Positions 46,432-58,300 of a stretch of 64,000 nucleotides of DNA are shown here, one piece after another (within the stretch, counting starts at the first letter, position 1; the number at the start of each line of letters is the position of its first letter). The stretch covers positions 2,170,001 through 2,234,000 of the forward strand of contig NC_060061.1 of the NCBI RefSeq assembly GCF_020283565.1. The letters are read 5' to 3'. Both the position numbers and the translations under genes were made by a program. This DNA is from Trifolium pratense. Its lineage: Eukaryota > Streptophyta > Magnoliopsida > Fabales > Fabaceae. The notes under the pieces are model-generated. The model did no database searches. It was not told the DNA's origin and saw only the letters and a program-made list of their open reading frames with translations.

Positions 46432-47135
46432 ATTTGATTCACAAAACAGTACTGAACAGAACAATATAGTATAGAATAGAACAAGAAAATATAGAACATG
46501 ATAAAATTATATCGGAAAGAGATAGAGAGCTAATAATTTTTATATTCGAATATAAAATGAGTATTTTTTTTATAGTTGTGTTATGGACAAAAAATTATCA
46601 TATGATTTCAGTGGAGGACAAAGATTCTTGTTCAGTTCCATAATAAATTTTTGGCTTAATTAGTCTATTAGTCTCTTAAAGACATTTTAGGTTTTACAAT
46701 GGTCCCTTAAAGAAGAAAAAAAAGTCTGAATTGGTCCCTTAAAGAAAAAAAGGTCCGGATTGGTATCTTAAAAACATATATTTTTGTCATATTGGTCCTT
46801 TCCGTTAAATATTAACTCCAAATATAACAAAAAATTTCAATGATTAAAATTTTAAAAATTAATAAGGTTTTTGGTGGACCACTTACACTTAATGACATCC
46901 ATAATTCAGTCTACTAAAAGTAACGTTTTTTGTAAAAAGTTGACGGAAAGGACCAATTGAGAAACATGCGTGACTTTAAGGGACCAATCCTGACCTTTTT
47001 TTTTTAAGAGACCATTATGAAACCAAAAATATTTTTAAGGGACCAAAAGACTAATTAAACCTAAATTTTTAAATCAAATATAATATAATAAAAGTTGTTC
47101 AACCCAGAATTTTTTAACAAACTTGAGATGACACT
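46432..47135 (-). mobile_element. Tourist-like MITE, third copy, split by a MULE-type MITE
   Basis: Read on the minus strand, it carries the same ordered blocks as the copies at 3268 and 6064: TTTGTTAAAAAATTC, ACAACTTTTATTATA, TTTGATTTAAAAA, then after the inserted element CAAGAATCTTTGTCCTCCAC, TTTTTGTCCATAACACAA and TGTGAATCAAATGCACTTTT. The middle is interrupted at 46653-47061. Confidence 0.68.
46653..47061. mobile_element. MULE-type foldback MITE inserted in a Tourist-like MITE
   Basis: GGCTTAATTAGTCTATTAGT at the left is mirrored by GACTAATTAAACC at the right. Inner arms read TTGGTCCTTTCCGT and ACGGAAAGGACCAA. TAAATTTTT at 46644-46652 and 47062-47070 is a perfect 9-bp target duplication. 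Confidence 0.85.
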
Positions 47136-47512
47136 AATTTTAACGCATTGAAATTTTAATTGACTTTATTTTTTGCACAAATACAATTTTAATTGACCTG
47201 ACAAATTTATCCCTTAAGAAAAAGAATTTGTTTATATTTTATCATATTTCCTCTATACTAAAATAAATGACATATTTGACCAATTTACGTTTAACAATAT
47301 ACAACTTTAATCATTAATATCTCAAGTTATTTATTATAAAAAATTATATATTTTAAAAATATGTATAGAGATAAATTAAATATTTGTATTACATATTATT
47401 AGTAAAAAATATGATCAAAGTAGGTCATATGCACTATATACCAAGTCAATATTACATCATTTATTTTGGTGGAGTATTATTTATCATAAGGTGTAGAAAA
47501 AAATATAAAATC

Positions 47513-49134
47513 CAGCCCCGAGCAAAGGCAACGAGAGGCATGGCCTAGGGTCCATTAAGGGCCCCAATTTTTTTATACCTACCTATTTTTATAAAACAAA
47601 AAACAACTCAATTATATTTAAAGAAAGAATCTTAGTAAAACAAATAAAATTAAAGAAAGAATCAATTATACTTAAAGAAAATATGATTAGACTAGAAAAT
47701 AGGTGTTATTCAATGTAATTAATTATAAGCTTCAATTTTATTTTATTTTTATAAACTAGTGAATAAAACTTGATTAGGCATTGGTAGGATTATTAAGGAT
47801 GGCAATGGGTGCCCATGGATGCGGGTTTAACACTTACCAAACTCACACCCGAAATCATCACCCAAACTCAAACCCAAACCAAAAGACTGTTCGGGTGGCA
47901 AAACAACACACACGCCCACACCCATTGGGTTCGGGTTTTTTCCACCCAAACCCACAACATATTTAAAAATAATTTGCAAATTTAAGAAATTAAATTCCAA
48001 CATAGACTTTGAATTAAATTACAAATTTACAACTAAAATTAAGGTCTTCCAAAGAAAAATTCAAACATAGACTTTCAAGAAATTACAACATATACTTTCA
48101 AGAAATTAAATTACAACTAAAATTTAAGGTCTTCCAAGAAAATTGAGGGAGACTATGGGGGTAATTAGGTAATTATAAAATATTTCGGGTGGGTGAATGG
48201 GTTTCGGATGTGGGTTTGACTGATACCAAACCCACACCCATATTATCGGGTGTCACCCGAACCCAATCCCAAACCCAGTCAAATCAGGTTTCGCCCGTTG
48301 ACTTGGATTTGGGTTCGGGTGGGTCTCTCGGGTTTGAGTTTTTTTGTCATCCCTAAGGATTATAGGGTTACTAAAATACGCAGAACAACAAAACGACGAC
48401 ACACTTACCTTTACTGCTTTGTTGAATGTGTTTTGTTGTTTTCTATGTTATAGTTTTTTTTTTTAGGTTTTTATGTTGTTTTGTTTGTTCCTAATTTTAT
48501 TAACAAGTTATTTAATTTATTTTCTACAAATTATTAATACTTAACATGTTATTCTTTGCATTCAATTTCAACCATTTGAAACTTACAATTTTTCAATTCT
48601 TCTTCGAAGTAAGCATTCTGCTTCACATGTGCTATTGTTCTCTACTTGAGTTTTTTCATTTTGTTTCTATTTGAAGTTTAGAAGATCTTGTCTGAGAAAC
48701 ATCTATCTGTAGTGAAAAACAAAGAAAAAAAAAACGAAATGAAGAGCTAATAAAATCACAACAAGGAGCTCTTGAAAAATTTGTTTTCAATAAGGTAGAT
48801 ACCCAAGAAAATTTGGCTAATAGAGGCAATGAAAATTTAAATCCGTCAAACGAAAATTTAAATCATGAAATTGATGATAATATAATCGTTCCTAATGATT
48901 AACCGAATGCAACTAATATTGATAATCATGGTAGCGATCATGAACAAAAAGTCATCGGTTTGATATTTATGATCCAAGAAATTGGAGGAATCTTGATAAC
49001 AAATCCAAGGATATTCTAGTTGAAAATGGCCTACTATTATAATTTTTTAATATTTTACAAGACTATTATTATGTATTAATAAGTTTTTTCCTTATATTTG
49101 GCCTAGGGCCTATGAAATGTCAGAAACATGGCTG
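47513..49134 (+). mobile_element. hAT element remnant with DUF4371-type transposase start
   Basis: It begins CAGCCCCGAGC and ends GAAACATGGCTG. ATAAAATC at 47505-47512 and 49135-49142 is a perfect 8-bp target duplication. Frames at 48735-49032 read RNEELIKSQQGALEKFVF and, after a shift, FDIYDPRNWRNLDNKSKDIL, characteristic of the N-terminal part of the zinc-finger MYM/DUF4371 hAT transposases. Most of the transposase is deleted. A second hAT element is nested at 47794-48355. Confidence 0.85.
47794..48355. mobile_element. Nested non-autonomous hAT element
   Basis: TAAGGATGGCAATGGGTG at the left and TTTTTTTGTCATCCCTA at the right form imperfect inverted termini. AGGATTAT at 47786-47793 and 48356-48363 is a perfect 8-bp target duplication. 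Both subterminal regions are dense in GGGTTCGGGT and ACCCAAACCC motifs on alternating strands. Confidence 0.85.
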
Positions 49135-49364
49135 ATAAAATCAAGATATTAAACTCAAGTGGTTAACAAATTCTCCTAAAATGAATCGTTCAGGAAAATC
49201 TGAGTTTAACTCCTTATAACTACAATTCTTATTTACCTTGCAATCAAACTTTAAATCATTGGATCCATACAAGAGGGTTAAAAATAAAATAAATAAAAAA
49301 AAGAAGGAAAAAGAGATAATAGAAGAACACATTATTTAACCATTTTTATGAGCTACACAACAAA

Positions 49365-49570
49365 TGATGATAGCAGCGGCAGTGCTAGTGCCTATAGTGG
49401 GGTTTGGCGGAGTAGTAGTAGGTGAGAACTTAGCGATGTAGGATCCCTTTACTGACACGTGTCGGTGAAGCCTCGGTCACAGTACCGTGATTATCCGTCC
49501 TTTACCGTACAGACAGTCACGTGATACTTTAATGTTAATGGTATCACACTATCACCCTTTAGCTAATAAC
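49365..49570. other. GC-richer unassigned segment
   Basis: This stretch (GCAGCGGCAGTGCTAGTGCC, GACACGTGTCGGTGAAG, GTCACGTGATAC) stands out in base composition and contains no repeat I recognise. A short plus-strand frame, MMIAAAVLVPIVGFGGVVVG then ENLAM, is hydrophobic and only 25 codons. It could be a remnant of a gene or a regulatory segment; I cannot assign it. Confidence 0.3.
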
Positions 49571-49574
49571 TCTG

Positions 49575-50385
49575 CTTCTCAATTGGCCGATTTTTCTTGC
49601 ATTTTTTTTGAGTTTTTTTTTTTGGGTGAAAATTGGATTTTTTTTCCTATCAATTAAAATTTTATAAATACCACTATCCGGAAACAAATATAAGTAAAAG
49701 AAAAATTATTTACGCAGTGTTTAAGAAATTTAGTCAAGTGTAGTTAATTTTCTTGATTTAATGCAAAACATGAGTTAAGTTTACTATATTGTCCATTTTG
49801 AAAAGTGTAAAAGTGTAAAAGTGAAATAAATACCTAAAATAAAATAGAATTAAATAAGGGTATATTATGAATATTAGTATTAATTAGTTTAAAAGTAGTT
49901 AACTTTTTCTTATAATAGTGATCAAAATTTGAAGTACTTTTTACTTATATTTGTGTCCAGAGAGAATATATAATGACAGTTTTTACATTAGGTAGCAGCA
50001 ATTTCAAAATAAATGTTTGCTTATCATATAGTTGGTTCATCAAAATAATAGATTAATTTTATATTTTTTTATTTTTCGTTACCATGTTATAAGAGTGTGT
50101 TTGTTTTAATGTACTATGAAATCTCATTCCATAAATGACATTTTCAAGAATAGTATTCTTAATCATGTGTTTGGCAAGAATTTATATGCTTGAGAATATT
50201 TTCAAAATTGGTGCGTAATAGCGAAAAATTATATTCCAATGAAGATAATGTAAAACTCACAATGTTTAGCATGAAGGCATAAAGTCAAAAGAATGAGAAT
50301 AAAAGTTACTTGAGTTGAGAATAATTTTTTATAAAACAAACAATGAAATGTTGCATTCCATATCACAAATACTTAGGATTAACAT
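49575..50385. other. AT-rich intergenic DNA with a possible Tourist-like MITE
   Basis: GTGTGTTTGTTTTAATG near 50095 and TATAAAACAAACAATG near 50330 could be opposite ends of a small element, but the pairing is short. No gene is supported. Confidence 0.35.
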
Positions 50386-50779
50386 TATCATCCTTGAAGA
50401 GAGAAAACATACTAAGAGTTTTTCCATTATAATGATGATTAAAGCTTGAATACAAAGAGAGTGATCCTAAAAATATATAGTAACTTAAAGATTAGAATAC
50501 TAAAAGGCACAAAAGCTCAATAACACTTATAAATATAATACATATTATTTAACACCCCTTTCAAACTCACGATGTAATATCAGAAAGCATCGAGAGTTTG
50601 TCAAACAAAAAACAAAGAGCATAATAATACACATCAAGCTAAAACTTACTAAGCTTTAAACTTGTTACAAAATTAACCCAAAATCAAACCAACTAATAAG
50701 TAATATCAAAAGCAACATAAAAGAGCAACCAAAGAAGCATCAGCAGCAACCGAAGATAGGAACCATCAAACGGAAGAAC

Positions 50780-51065
50780 CAAATCTAACCAATTTTATCC
50801 GACCCAAACCAAACAAAATCGAACTAAACCAAATGGAGCTAGACCAAACCAAATGGAACTGAACCAAACCGAACCAAACAAACCAATTCAAACAAAACCA
50901 AATGAAACCAAAACCAACAAATTGTGAGCACTATTGTGACTCACCAAACAACCAAAATGTGTGCATTGACCCACCAAACAAACAAATTGTGAGCACTATT
51001 GTGACTCACCAAACAAACAAATTCAAATGGAACCAAACCAAACGAAGCAAAACCAAACCAAAAAA
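50780..51065. repeat. CCAAAC-rich degenerate repeat inside the copia element
   Basis: Variants of AACCAAACCA and GAACCAAAC run through this stretch. A 57-bp block (ACAAATTGTGAGCACTATTG, then TGACTCACCAAACAA) occurs near 50927 and again near 50984. It occupies the space between gag and the polypurine tract where pol would normally lie. Confidence 0.7.
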
Positions 51066-51117
51066 GAGACAATTAAATAGTTGAACCAACAAAGAGAACA
51101 ACAGAAACATAATCTCA

Positions 51118-52149
51118 TTACGGCATGTCCCAATCAGCCTCCCGAATTTCGGATCCTGACATATTAGAATGGCTCAAACTTATAACAGAGGAGGCAGACA
51201 CGACTTGTGGCTGAGTGGCAAGAAGCTTTTGGAGTTGCTCTGCAAGATTAAATATTTGTGAAGTAGTCTCAGGTGGGTATGCAAAACTATAACCAAAGGT
51301 AGAAGGAGCTACAACAACAACATTGGATGATGGAGTTTTAAAGTTCTTTGTATTTGATTTCAATAATAATTTTGGACATTGTGCTTTCCAATGACCTTTC
51401 TCCTTGCAAAATGCACATTCATCATTACCAAGTCTAACCCTCTCTTGAGGTTTTCCTTTGTAAGTAGCAAAAACGGATGGTGTAGTTGAGAAGGATCCTT
51501 TTTCTGAGTTCGGATAAGAGTGGGACTTGAGTCTAATTTCTTCTATCAACAATTCATGAACTACTGAATCAACATTAGGAAGGGGAACACGACGCAAAAT
51601 AGCTCTGCGAAGTCCCTCAAAATCATCACGAAGAGCCATCAGAAGTTGAACCAAATGTTGACCTTCTCTTTGGTCGGTGTACGCTTTGACAACTTTCAAT
51701 TCGACTGATTCCATAAGAGCCAATTGATCCCACAAATTAGACATCGCCGAATAAAATTCGTGAATAGTCATATTATTCTGCTTAAGATCCCTAATATCAC
51801 TCTCTAGCTTATACAGGTTTGCAAAATTAGATTGTTCATACAAACGTTTCAAATGCTCCCAAACCTCTTGGGCAATATCATATTTTGCCAATTGCATACC
51901 TATTGTCTGAGAAACAGAGTTATTAATCCAAGTAATGATTTTTGAATTACTAGAATCCCAAGTTGCCAACTCTATTGCATATTTTGCTTCATCCTTTTTA
52001 TCGGTCGGCTGAACCAAAGATCCATCAACATAACCCCACATTTTTTTTCCTTTCAAAAAATTTCTTATTACATAACTCCAACAAGGATAATTATCTCCAT
52101 TAAGTTGAACACTAATAGATTGAAGAGAATCATCTTAATCACGAGCCAT
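51118..52149 (-). pseudogene. Copia-type gag protein with a stop at codon 5
   Basis: From the ATG at 52147-52149 the frame reads MARD, a TAA stop, then DDSLQSISVQLNGDNYPCWS and on without interruption for 312 codons from the next Met (52056) to a stop at 51118. Domains are an N-terminal DUF4219-like start (LNGDNYPCWSYV), a UBN2-type gag core (LYKLESDIRDLKQNNMTIHE, FYSAMSNLWDQLALME) and a CCHC zinc knuckle CAFCKEKGHWKAQC at about residues 214-227 of the 312. Such proteins package retrotransposon RNA. The protein ends DWDMP just where the protease active site would follow in a full element. Confidence 0.82.
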
Positions 52150-53422
52150 TAAAACAAACTACTGAAATCTAATCTCTAAAATCAAAGCAAAACAAACACA
52201 GATGGTACCCAAATAGAAAAATCTGCCGATCAATTATCAAAACCAAAAGGATAAAATCAACCAATTGATAAAATCAAACCAACAAGAAACGTAACACTTT
52301 CAAACCAACCAATGGATAAAGGCAACTATCCTTACATATGAACTATGTAGCATCTGCAATCAAATAAAAACAACATTATCTCCAGGAGCGTAAATCCCAA
52401 CAACACCAACTCTAATTTCTCTCTTTCAGCGGAAGCAAAACAACGTACCAAGAAAATCAACCATGCTCTTTGGTACCATGTTAAGAACAAAGGTTATTCA
52501 TAAAGAGAGAAAAGCATACTAAGAATTTTCCATTATAATGATGATTAAAGCTTGAATACAAAGAGGGTGATCCTAAGAATATATAGTAACTTAAAGACTA
52601 AAATACTAAAAGAACTAGAATACTAAAACGCACAAACTTATAAGCCCAATAACACTTATAAATCTAATACCTATTATTTAACAATGCAGACACAGTCAAT
52701 AATTTGTGATCGTTTTATTGAGACCAGAAAGTCTAAATTTCAACATCTTAATCTTATATTAAAATATAGATAAAAAAAACTAAATTAAGATTTGAACCTC
52801 CTGATCAAAATTGGACGGTACCAAAGATTTGAGTGTACATTGACTACACCAAACTTAAGGGCATCTAATCCATTTCCTTGAAACATACAAATTCTAATTC
52901 CAAGTACAAAGTTTCTGTCGCCGTTTTAGCGGGGACTAATCTAATCAAGAAACTTGTGAGAGATACATTGTGGATTCTACTCTTCCAAGCTAACTTTTTT
53001 ATTCTATGCAAAATTCAAAAATCGAATCAATTCAATTATTTAAGGGTCGAAATTTCTTGAAGTGATTCATTGCTAATAAATTAATACTATATAGTTTGTT
53101 ATTAAATTATTAAAATATGCAATTTTCACCACAATTTTTTTTAGTCAGGTAGTCTAATGAATACTAATCTCCATCAAACACCGTGGATCATATACTTTAA
53201 ATTATCACTTACCAACCGTATTTCCTTTCTACGCATGAATTAAAAATTGAATTTTGACCACTTACTATAGAACCCAAAATCGTTTACAACTACGATCAAT
53301 TTACTGCTAGTATACTACTTGTGTTATTAAAAAACATTTAAATATATTTCTCACTTTGCTTCAAAAAAAAAATATTTATATTGTTTTTTTACAATTATAA
53401 AAAAAAACATAATTAGATTTTT

Positions 53423-54424
53423 GGCTTAAATGCACTTTTGGTCTCCCTATTTTCAAAAAAAATGAAGTTTTGGTCCCCCTATTTTAAAAACCAGTTTTTT
53501 AGTCTGCTTATTTTCATTTTTTTTGAGTTTTGATCCCCCATCGCATTTTGGGGTTAATTTTGTTGATGTGACCTTGTAACTAATGATGTGACAACATTCA
53601 TGCGAACAAATTTAGTATCCATGTCATTATTATATATTTTGAAATTCAATAAAACTTTATTTATAAAATATTTTAATGATTAGAATTATATATTCAACTG
53701 AAATAATAATTGTTAAATCTTATAAAATATGAAATTTGAAACCCTAATTATCAAACCTTCACCTACTAGAATTTTATTCACCCTCAGAGAGAATCTTTCC
53801 TTATGGATTTCACCAATCCTATAGTTTCCGTTCAAATTCAACAATTTTTGGATTTTTAAAAACGAAGAGAAATCAGAGATGATTTTGTGTTTCAATAGAA
53901 ATTACTCATACTTTTTAAACTATATCTATGACTTTGGATGAGTTTGAATGAAAACCCATAAATTATTTTAAGTTTGAAGTTGAATTCTATATTGATTTTA
54001 TATAAAGTTGGATGATGATGAAAGTTGGAGGTTTTTGAAACACAAAACTTACTTTCAATATGCAATTGTTTGATTTGAATCAAAGAGGACCATGTCCATG
54101 TTGTGATTGTTTGTTTTTGATGTTTTTGAATTATTTTTTGATTTATTTCTTTTTAAAAAATACTATAATTTTAATAATTATAATATTTTATAAAATAAGT
54201 TTTATTGAATTAAAAATAAATAATGACATGGATATTAAATTTGTCTACGTGGACTCTGATATGCATTAGTGGCAATGCCACATCAACAAAATTAGCCTTA
54301 AAATTGGATGGAGGATCAAAACTCCAAAAAAATTAAAATCGGGGGACTAAAAAGTTGGTTTTTAAAATAGGGGACAAAAATTTCATTTTTTTGAAAATAG
54401 GGCAATCAAAAGTGCATTTAAGCC
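53423..54424. mobile_element. 1-kb MULE-type foldback element
   Basis: GGCTTAAATGCACTTTTGGT at the left is mirrored by CAAAAGTGCATTTAAGCC at the right. Arms extend over about 280 bases: GACATGGATATTAAATTTGT pairs with ACAAATTTAGTATCCATGTC and TTTTGTTGATGTG with CACATCAACAAAA. TAGATTTTT at 53414-53422 and 54425-54433 is a perfect 9-bp duplication. The unique centre (53700-54060) has no recognised coding content. Confidence 0.85.
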
Positions 54425-54433
54425 TAGATTTTT

Positions 54434-55220
54434 TTTTTCCCTTTCTTTTAAGTAAATTTTTTTTACTAAAAAATATTATTTTTTTGCTACAAAGAATTTT
54501 TGTTTTTTATTTAAAAAATTGGTACAAAGAATCTTATCTCTAATAACAATTGGAAAAAATTATTTTTTGTTTAATAATTAATATTTTGATTTTTTTTTAA
54601 AAAAAATTGTTTTAGGAAATACTCCATAATTTATAAGAATCTTATCCTATTTCTTGGTACAAAGAATCTTTTTTTGTTGACTAATGGGTTCAAAGAATAT
54701 CAACTTTTTATTTTATTTTTTATTTTATAATAAGAATCTCAACTCTAATAGTAATTGTAACTAATGGTAATTGCAAATTAATATAATTAAATAGTATCTT
54801 TTTTAGTTTCGCGGCAATTAATTTAGATTTGATCGCGAGTGGCTAAAACCACTTGACGTCACAATTGAACCTCAAATTATATTAGGCGGTCTAGTAAACC
54901 AAATACTAATGGTAAAGAATAAAAATCAATACTAATAATAATAATGAAAAAAAAAGAATAAAATAAATGCAGAGACTAATAACTGACATCCATTTAAGGA
55001 GTTGACATCTTCCAATAAGCTTCTCCATACACATCGACTGAGAATCGAACTTATGACCAGATAATCAAGGAACTCAAATATCCACCAGTTATGTCACTTT
55101 ATATCAGTAAAAAAAAAAAAAAACTGAAAGAATTAATTAGAGTAGATTGACTGTATACAGGTTGGAAGACTAATTTTTTTTGGTAAGCACAGGTTGGAAG
55201 ACTATGAAGAGGAAAAAATC
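54434..55220. other. AT-rich DNA upstream of the glutamine synthetase promoter
   Basis: Homopolymer T tracts and AAGAATCTTATC repeats. ACTATGAAGAG-like and GGTTGGAAGACTA phrases are duplicated near 55160 and 55192. No gene was found. Confidence 0.4.
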
Positions 55221-55222
55221 GC

Positions 55223-55230
55223 TATAAATA
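55223..55230 (+). promoter_or_regulatory. TATA box of the glutamine synthetase gene
   Basis: TATAAATA lies 120 bases upstream of the ATG at 55350. A transcript start near 55255 would give a leader of about 95 bases with pyrimidine-rich patches (CCTCTCATTTCTTTG). Confidence 0.7.
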
Positions 55231-55349
55231 CATAACATCCTCTCATTTCTTTGTTCACTCATTTTTATTCGATAGAATCGAATCTCAAGGATTCATTCCA
55301 CAAATTAACCGAGATTCGATTTTCCATTTTCAAAACAAACCAACCAAAC

Positions 55350-58300
55350 ATGTCTCTCCTTTCAGATCTCATCAACCTTGACCTCTCAGATTCCACCGAA
55401 AAAATCATAGCTGAATACATATGGTTAGTTAGATTTTTTCTTTTTTCTTTCTTTTTTCTCTCACGCAAAAAAACAAACACGTAGCACGCACTCTTTGTGC
55501 CTGTGTTTTTGTTGTTGCTTCCGTACGTACGAAAGAAAAACATTTACTCACTCACTTGTTCTGTGTCTGTTTCTGCTTTTGCATTAATTTTCATTCACTG
55601 TAACGTTTTCTTGAATCATATGATTTTATTTTAGTTCTTTGTCTTTCATGTTGTTGTTTATGTGATCTATAATAATCTATGATGATGATGATGATGATGG
55701 TGATTTTTTCTGGTTTGACTTTGTTTTTGGATGATTTAGTTTTAGTAGTATTTATTTTGATTCTAAAAATGAGTTTGTTTTTTTGTTTGGAGCAAAATTG
55801 GGAAAAAAAAGGATATTTTTTTTCATTTGTCTGTTTGTTTGTTGGTTTGTGAAGTTTGATTTGCTAAAGTTAACCTACCACCATGTACCATACCAAATCA
55901 TGACATTAAATTCTTGTACCATAGTTTTTTTAATCTAAAAATTTCCCCTTTTGATTAATTCCAATGTTTTTATTTTCATTATTATGATAGGATTGGTGGA
56001 TCAGGTTTGGACTTGAGGAGCAAAGCAAGGGTAATTCATTTCTTGTTTGTAGCTATCTAAAAAAGCAATTTTTTTTATTTGTTTTTTTGTTTTGCTTTTT
56101 CATCAATTTATTGAAAATATATTTTTTTTTTTTGGTTGGGGTTACAGACTCTTCCAGGACCAGTTACTGACCCTTCACAGCTACCCAAGTGGAACTATGA
56201 TGGTTCCAGCACAGGTCAAGCTCCTGGAGAAGATAGTGAAGTTATTATATAGTATGATTTTCTTTAATTCTATTTAGTTTTTATACCCTTAAAAATTATA
56301 TATTTGAATTTTGTTTTCTATTTTGTTGGATATTATGATTTTTTACTTATTTGGGGTTGGATTGCTTACAGCCCACAAGCCATTTTCAAGGATCCATTCA
56401 GAAGGGGTAACAATATCCTGGTAATTTTTGCCATTGAGCTTGTTTCAATCCATGTTTAAAAAATCGAACCTAGCAGTTCAACCGATTGAACAATAAACCG
56501 ACACTAACTACTATACAATTATTTAAGCGGTTGGACCGCAGTTTTCTCCCGGCCGTTTAAAGCTATTGGTTTGGTTGTACCATAACCGGAAATTCTCGCT
56601 GGTTCGATGTTTGATTCTTAAAACATTGGGTGTAATGTAACCCCTCTTTTGTTTTTAATTAAATTCAGGTTATTTGTGATGCATACACTCCAGCCGGAGA
56701 ACCAATTCCCACTAACAAGAGACACGCAGCAGCCAAGATTTTCAGCCATCCTGATGTTGTTGCTGAAGAAACATGGTATTGTGTTGCTACTTTGCTGATC
56801 GTAATAAGTGTTGATATCCGTAGTTAAATATGTTTTTAGTCTATAAAATTTACGTTTTTTAAGTTTATTCTTACACAAATTTTATTGAGTTTTTAGTTGG
56901 TATTTTGTTTTTGTTATAGGATTAAAAGTAAAAGCACATGTTTTTCCTTAAAAATATTTGATGCCATGATATTTTTGCCACTTGTTTATTTTGTTCTTAT
57001 CAACAATTGATGTGTACTTTGTGATTAGGTATGGTATTGAGCAAGAATACACCTTGTTGCAGAAAGATATTCAGTGGCCTCTTGGTTGGCCAGTTGGTGG
57101 TTTTCCTGGACCTCAGGTGAAAACTCACTTTCATTCATCATTAGTAAACTAAGTTTATTTTTCAAGCTAGTCACTTACAAAATCATGATGTCCATTTCAC
57201 ACATTTACTTAAACATTCTGATTTGTTTGTCTTATATCATATTGTGTTGAAGTGTGTTTACACGAACATTGACACATCGACACCAATAATAATTTGAGAA
57301 AAATGACACAATTCAATGTAATTATAAATCCTGCTGTCAAGTCGGTGTCCGACACTACAACACGTCTAATACAAGGAGTGCCCGTTCTTCCAAGGTGTTT
57401 TGCCACATTTTGGGACTAAACATATGAAGTTATTTAATTGAATCAAAGTTATTTTTTCCAACCAAATCCTTAGAAAATATGAGAATGACAACAATATTAG
57501 AAAATAACACTTGCCCCCCTACCTAACGACAATATTAGAAAACAATGTCAATATTTTAGATATTAGTCTTTTAAAAATATGCAAAAATGGTGAAACCATG
57601 AATAACAACAATATTAGAAAATAATATCAGAAAATGTCCCTTACCCCTAAACTTATATTTTTATTAAAGATTCCAAATTTAAACTTGTCTTTTGGTGAAT
57701 TGTTTTTATTGTAATTGGTTACATCAATTCTAATTTTATTTGTTAATCATTTTATTATTTGGTGATTAGGGACCATACTACTGTGGTGCTGGTGCTGACA
57801 AGGCTTTTGGCCGTGACATTGTCGACGCACATTACAAAGCCTGTCTTTATGCTGGCATCAACATCAGTGGAATCAATGGTGAAGTAATGCCCGGTCAAGT
57901 AAGTTGGAACAAACTATGTACTTATTTTACCCTTAAATATCTTGTATGTTTTTTGAATAATTATTTAAATTAAACATATACTTGTAGATTTTATGAGTTT
58001 AATCTATTGTTTTTTTTTAATGTAGTGGGAATTCCAAGTTGGTCCCTCAGTTGGTATCTCTGCTGGTGATGAGATATGGGCTGCACGTTACATTTTGGAG
58101 GTAGGTGGCACATGAATTATTGAATAAGTGTTTTTTCACCACTCACCAATAACATTAACACCTCTTTTTGACCTATTGAATGGAATTACCTTATGCAACT
58201 AACTTTCTTTGTTTTTGTTCCAATAGAGGATCACTGAGATTGCTGGTGTGGTCCTTTCCCTTGACCCTAAACCAATTAAGGTCTACTATTTTCACCCCCC

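Larger units (their letters stand above)
50390..52683 (-). mobile_element. Gag-only copia-type LTR element
   Basis: Two direct repeats (about 50390-50554 and 52479-52683) share GATGATTAAAGCTTGAATAC, TATATAGTAACTTAAAGA and AATAACACTTATAAAT. On the minus strand the 5' LTR starts TGTTAAATAATAGG and is followed by TGGTACCAAAGAGC, a tRNA-Met-like primer site. GAAAGGGG precedes the 3' LTR as the polypurine tract. Between them lies one gag-like gene and no pol. The far end of the 3' LTR is diverged and no target duplication was found. Confidence 0.78.
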
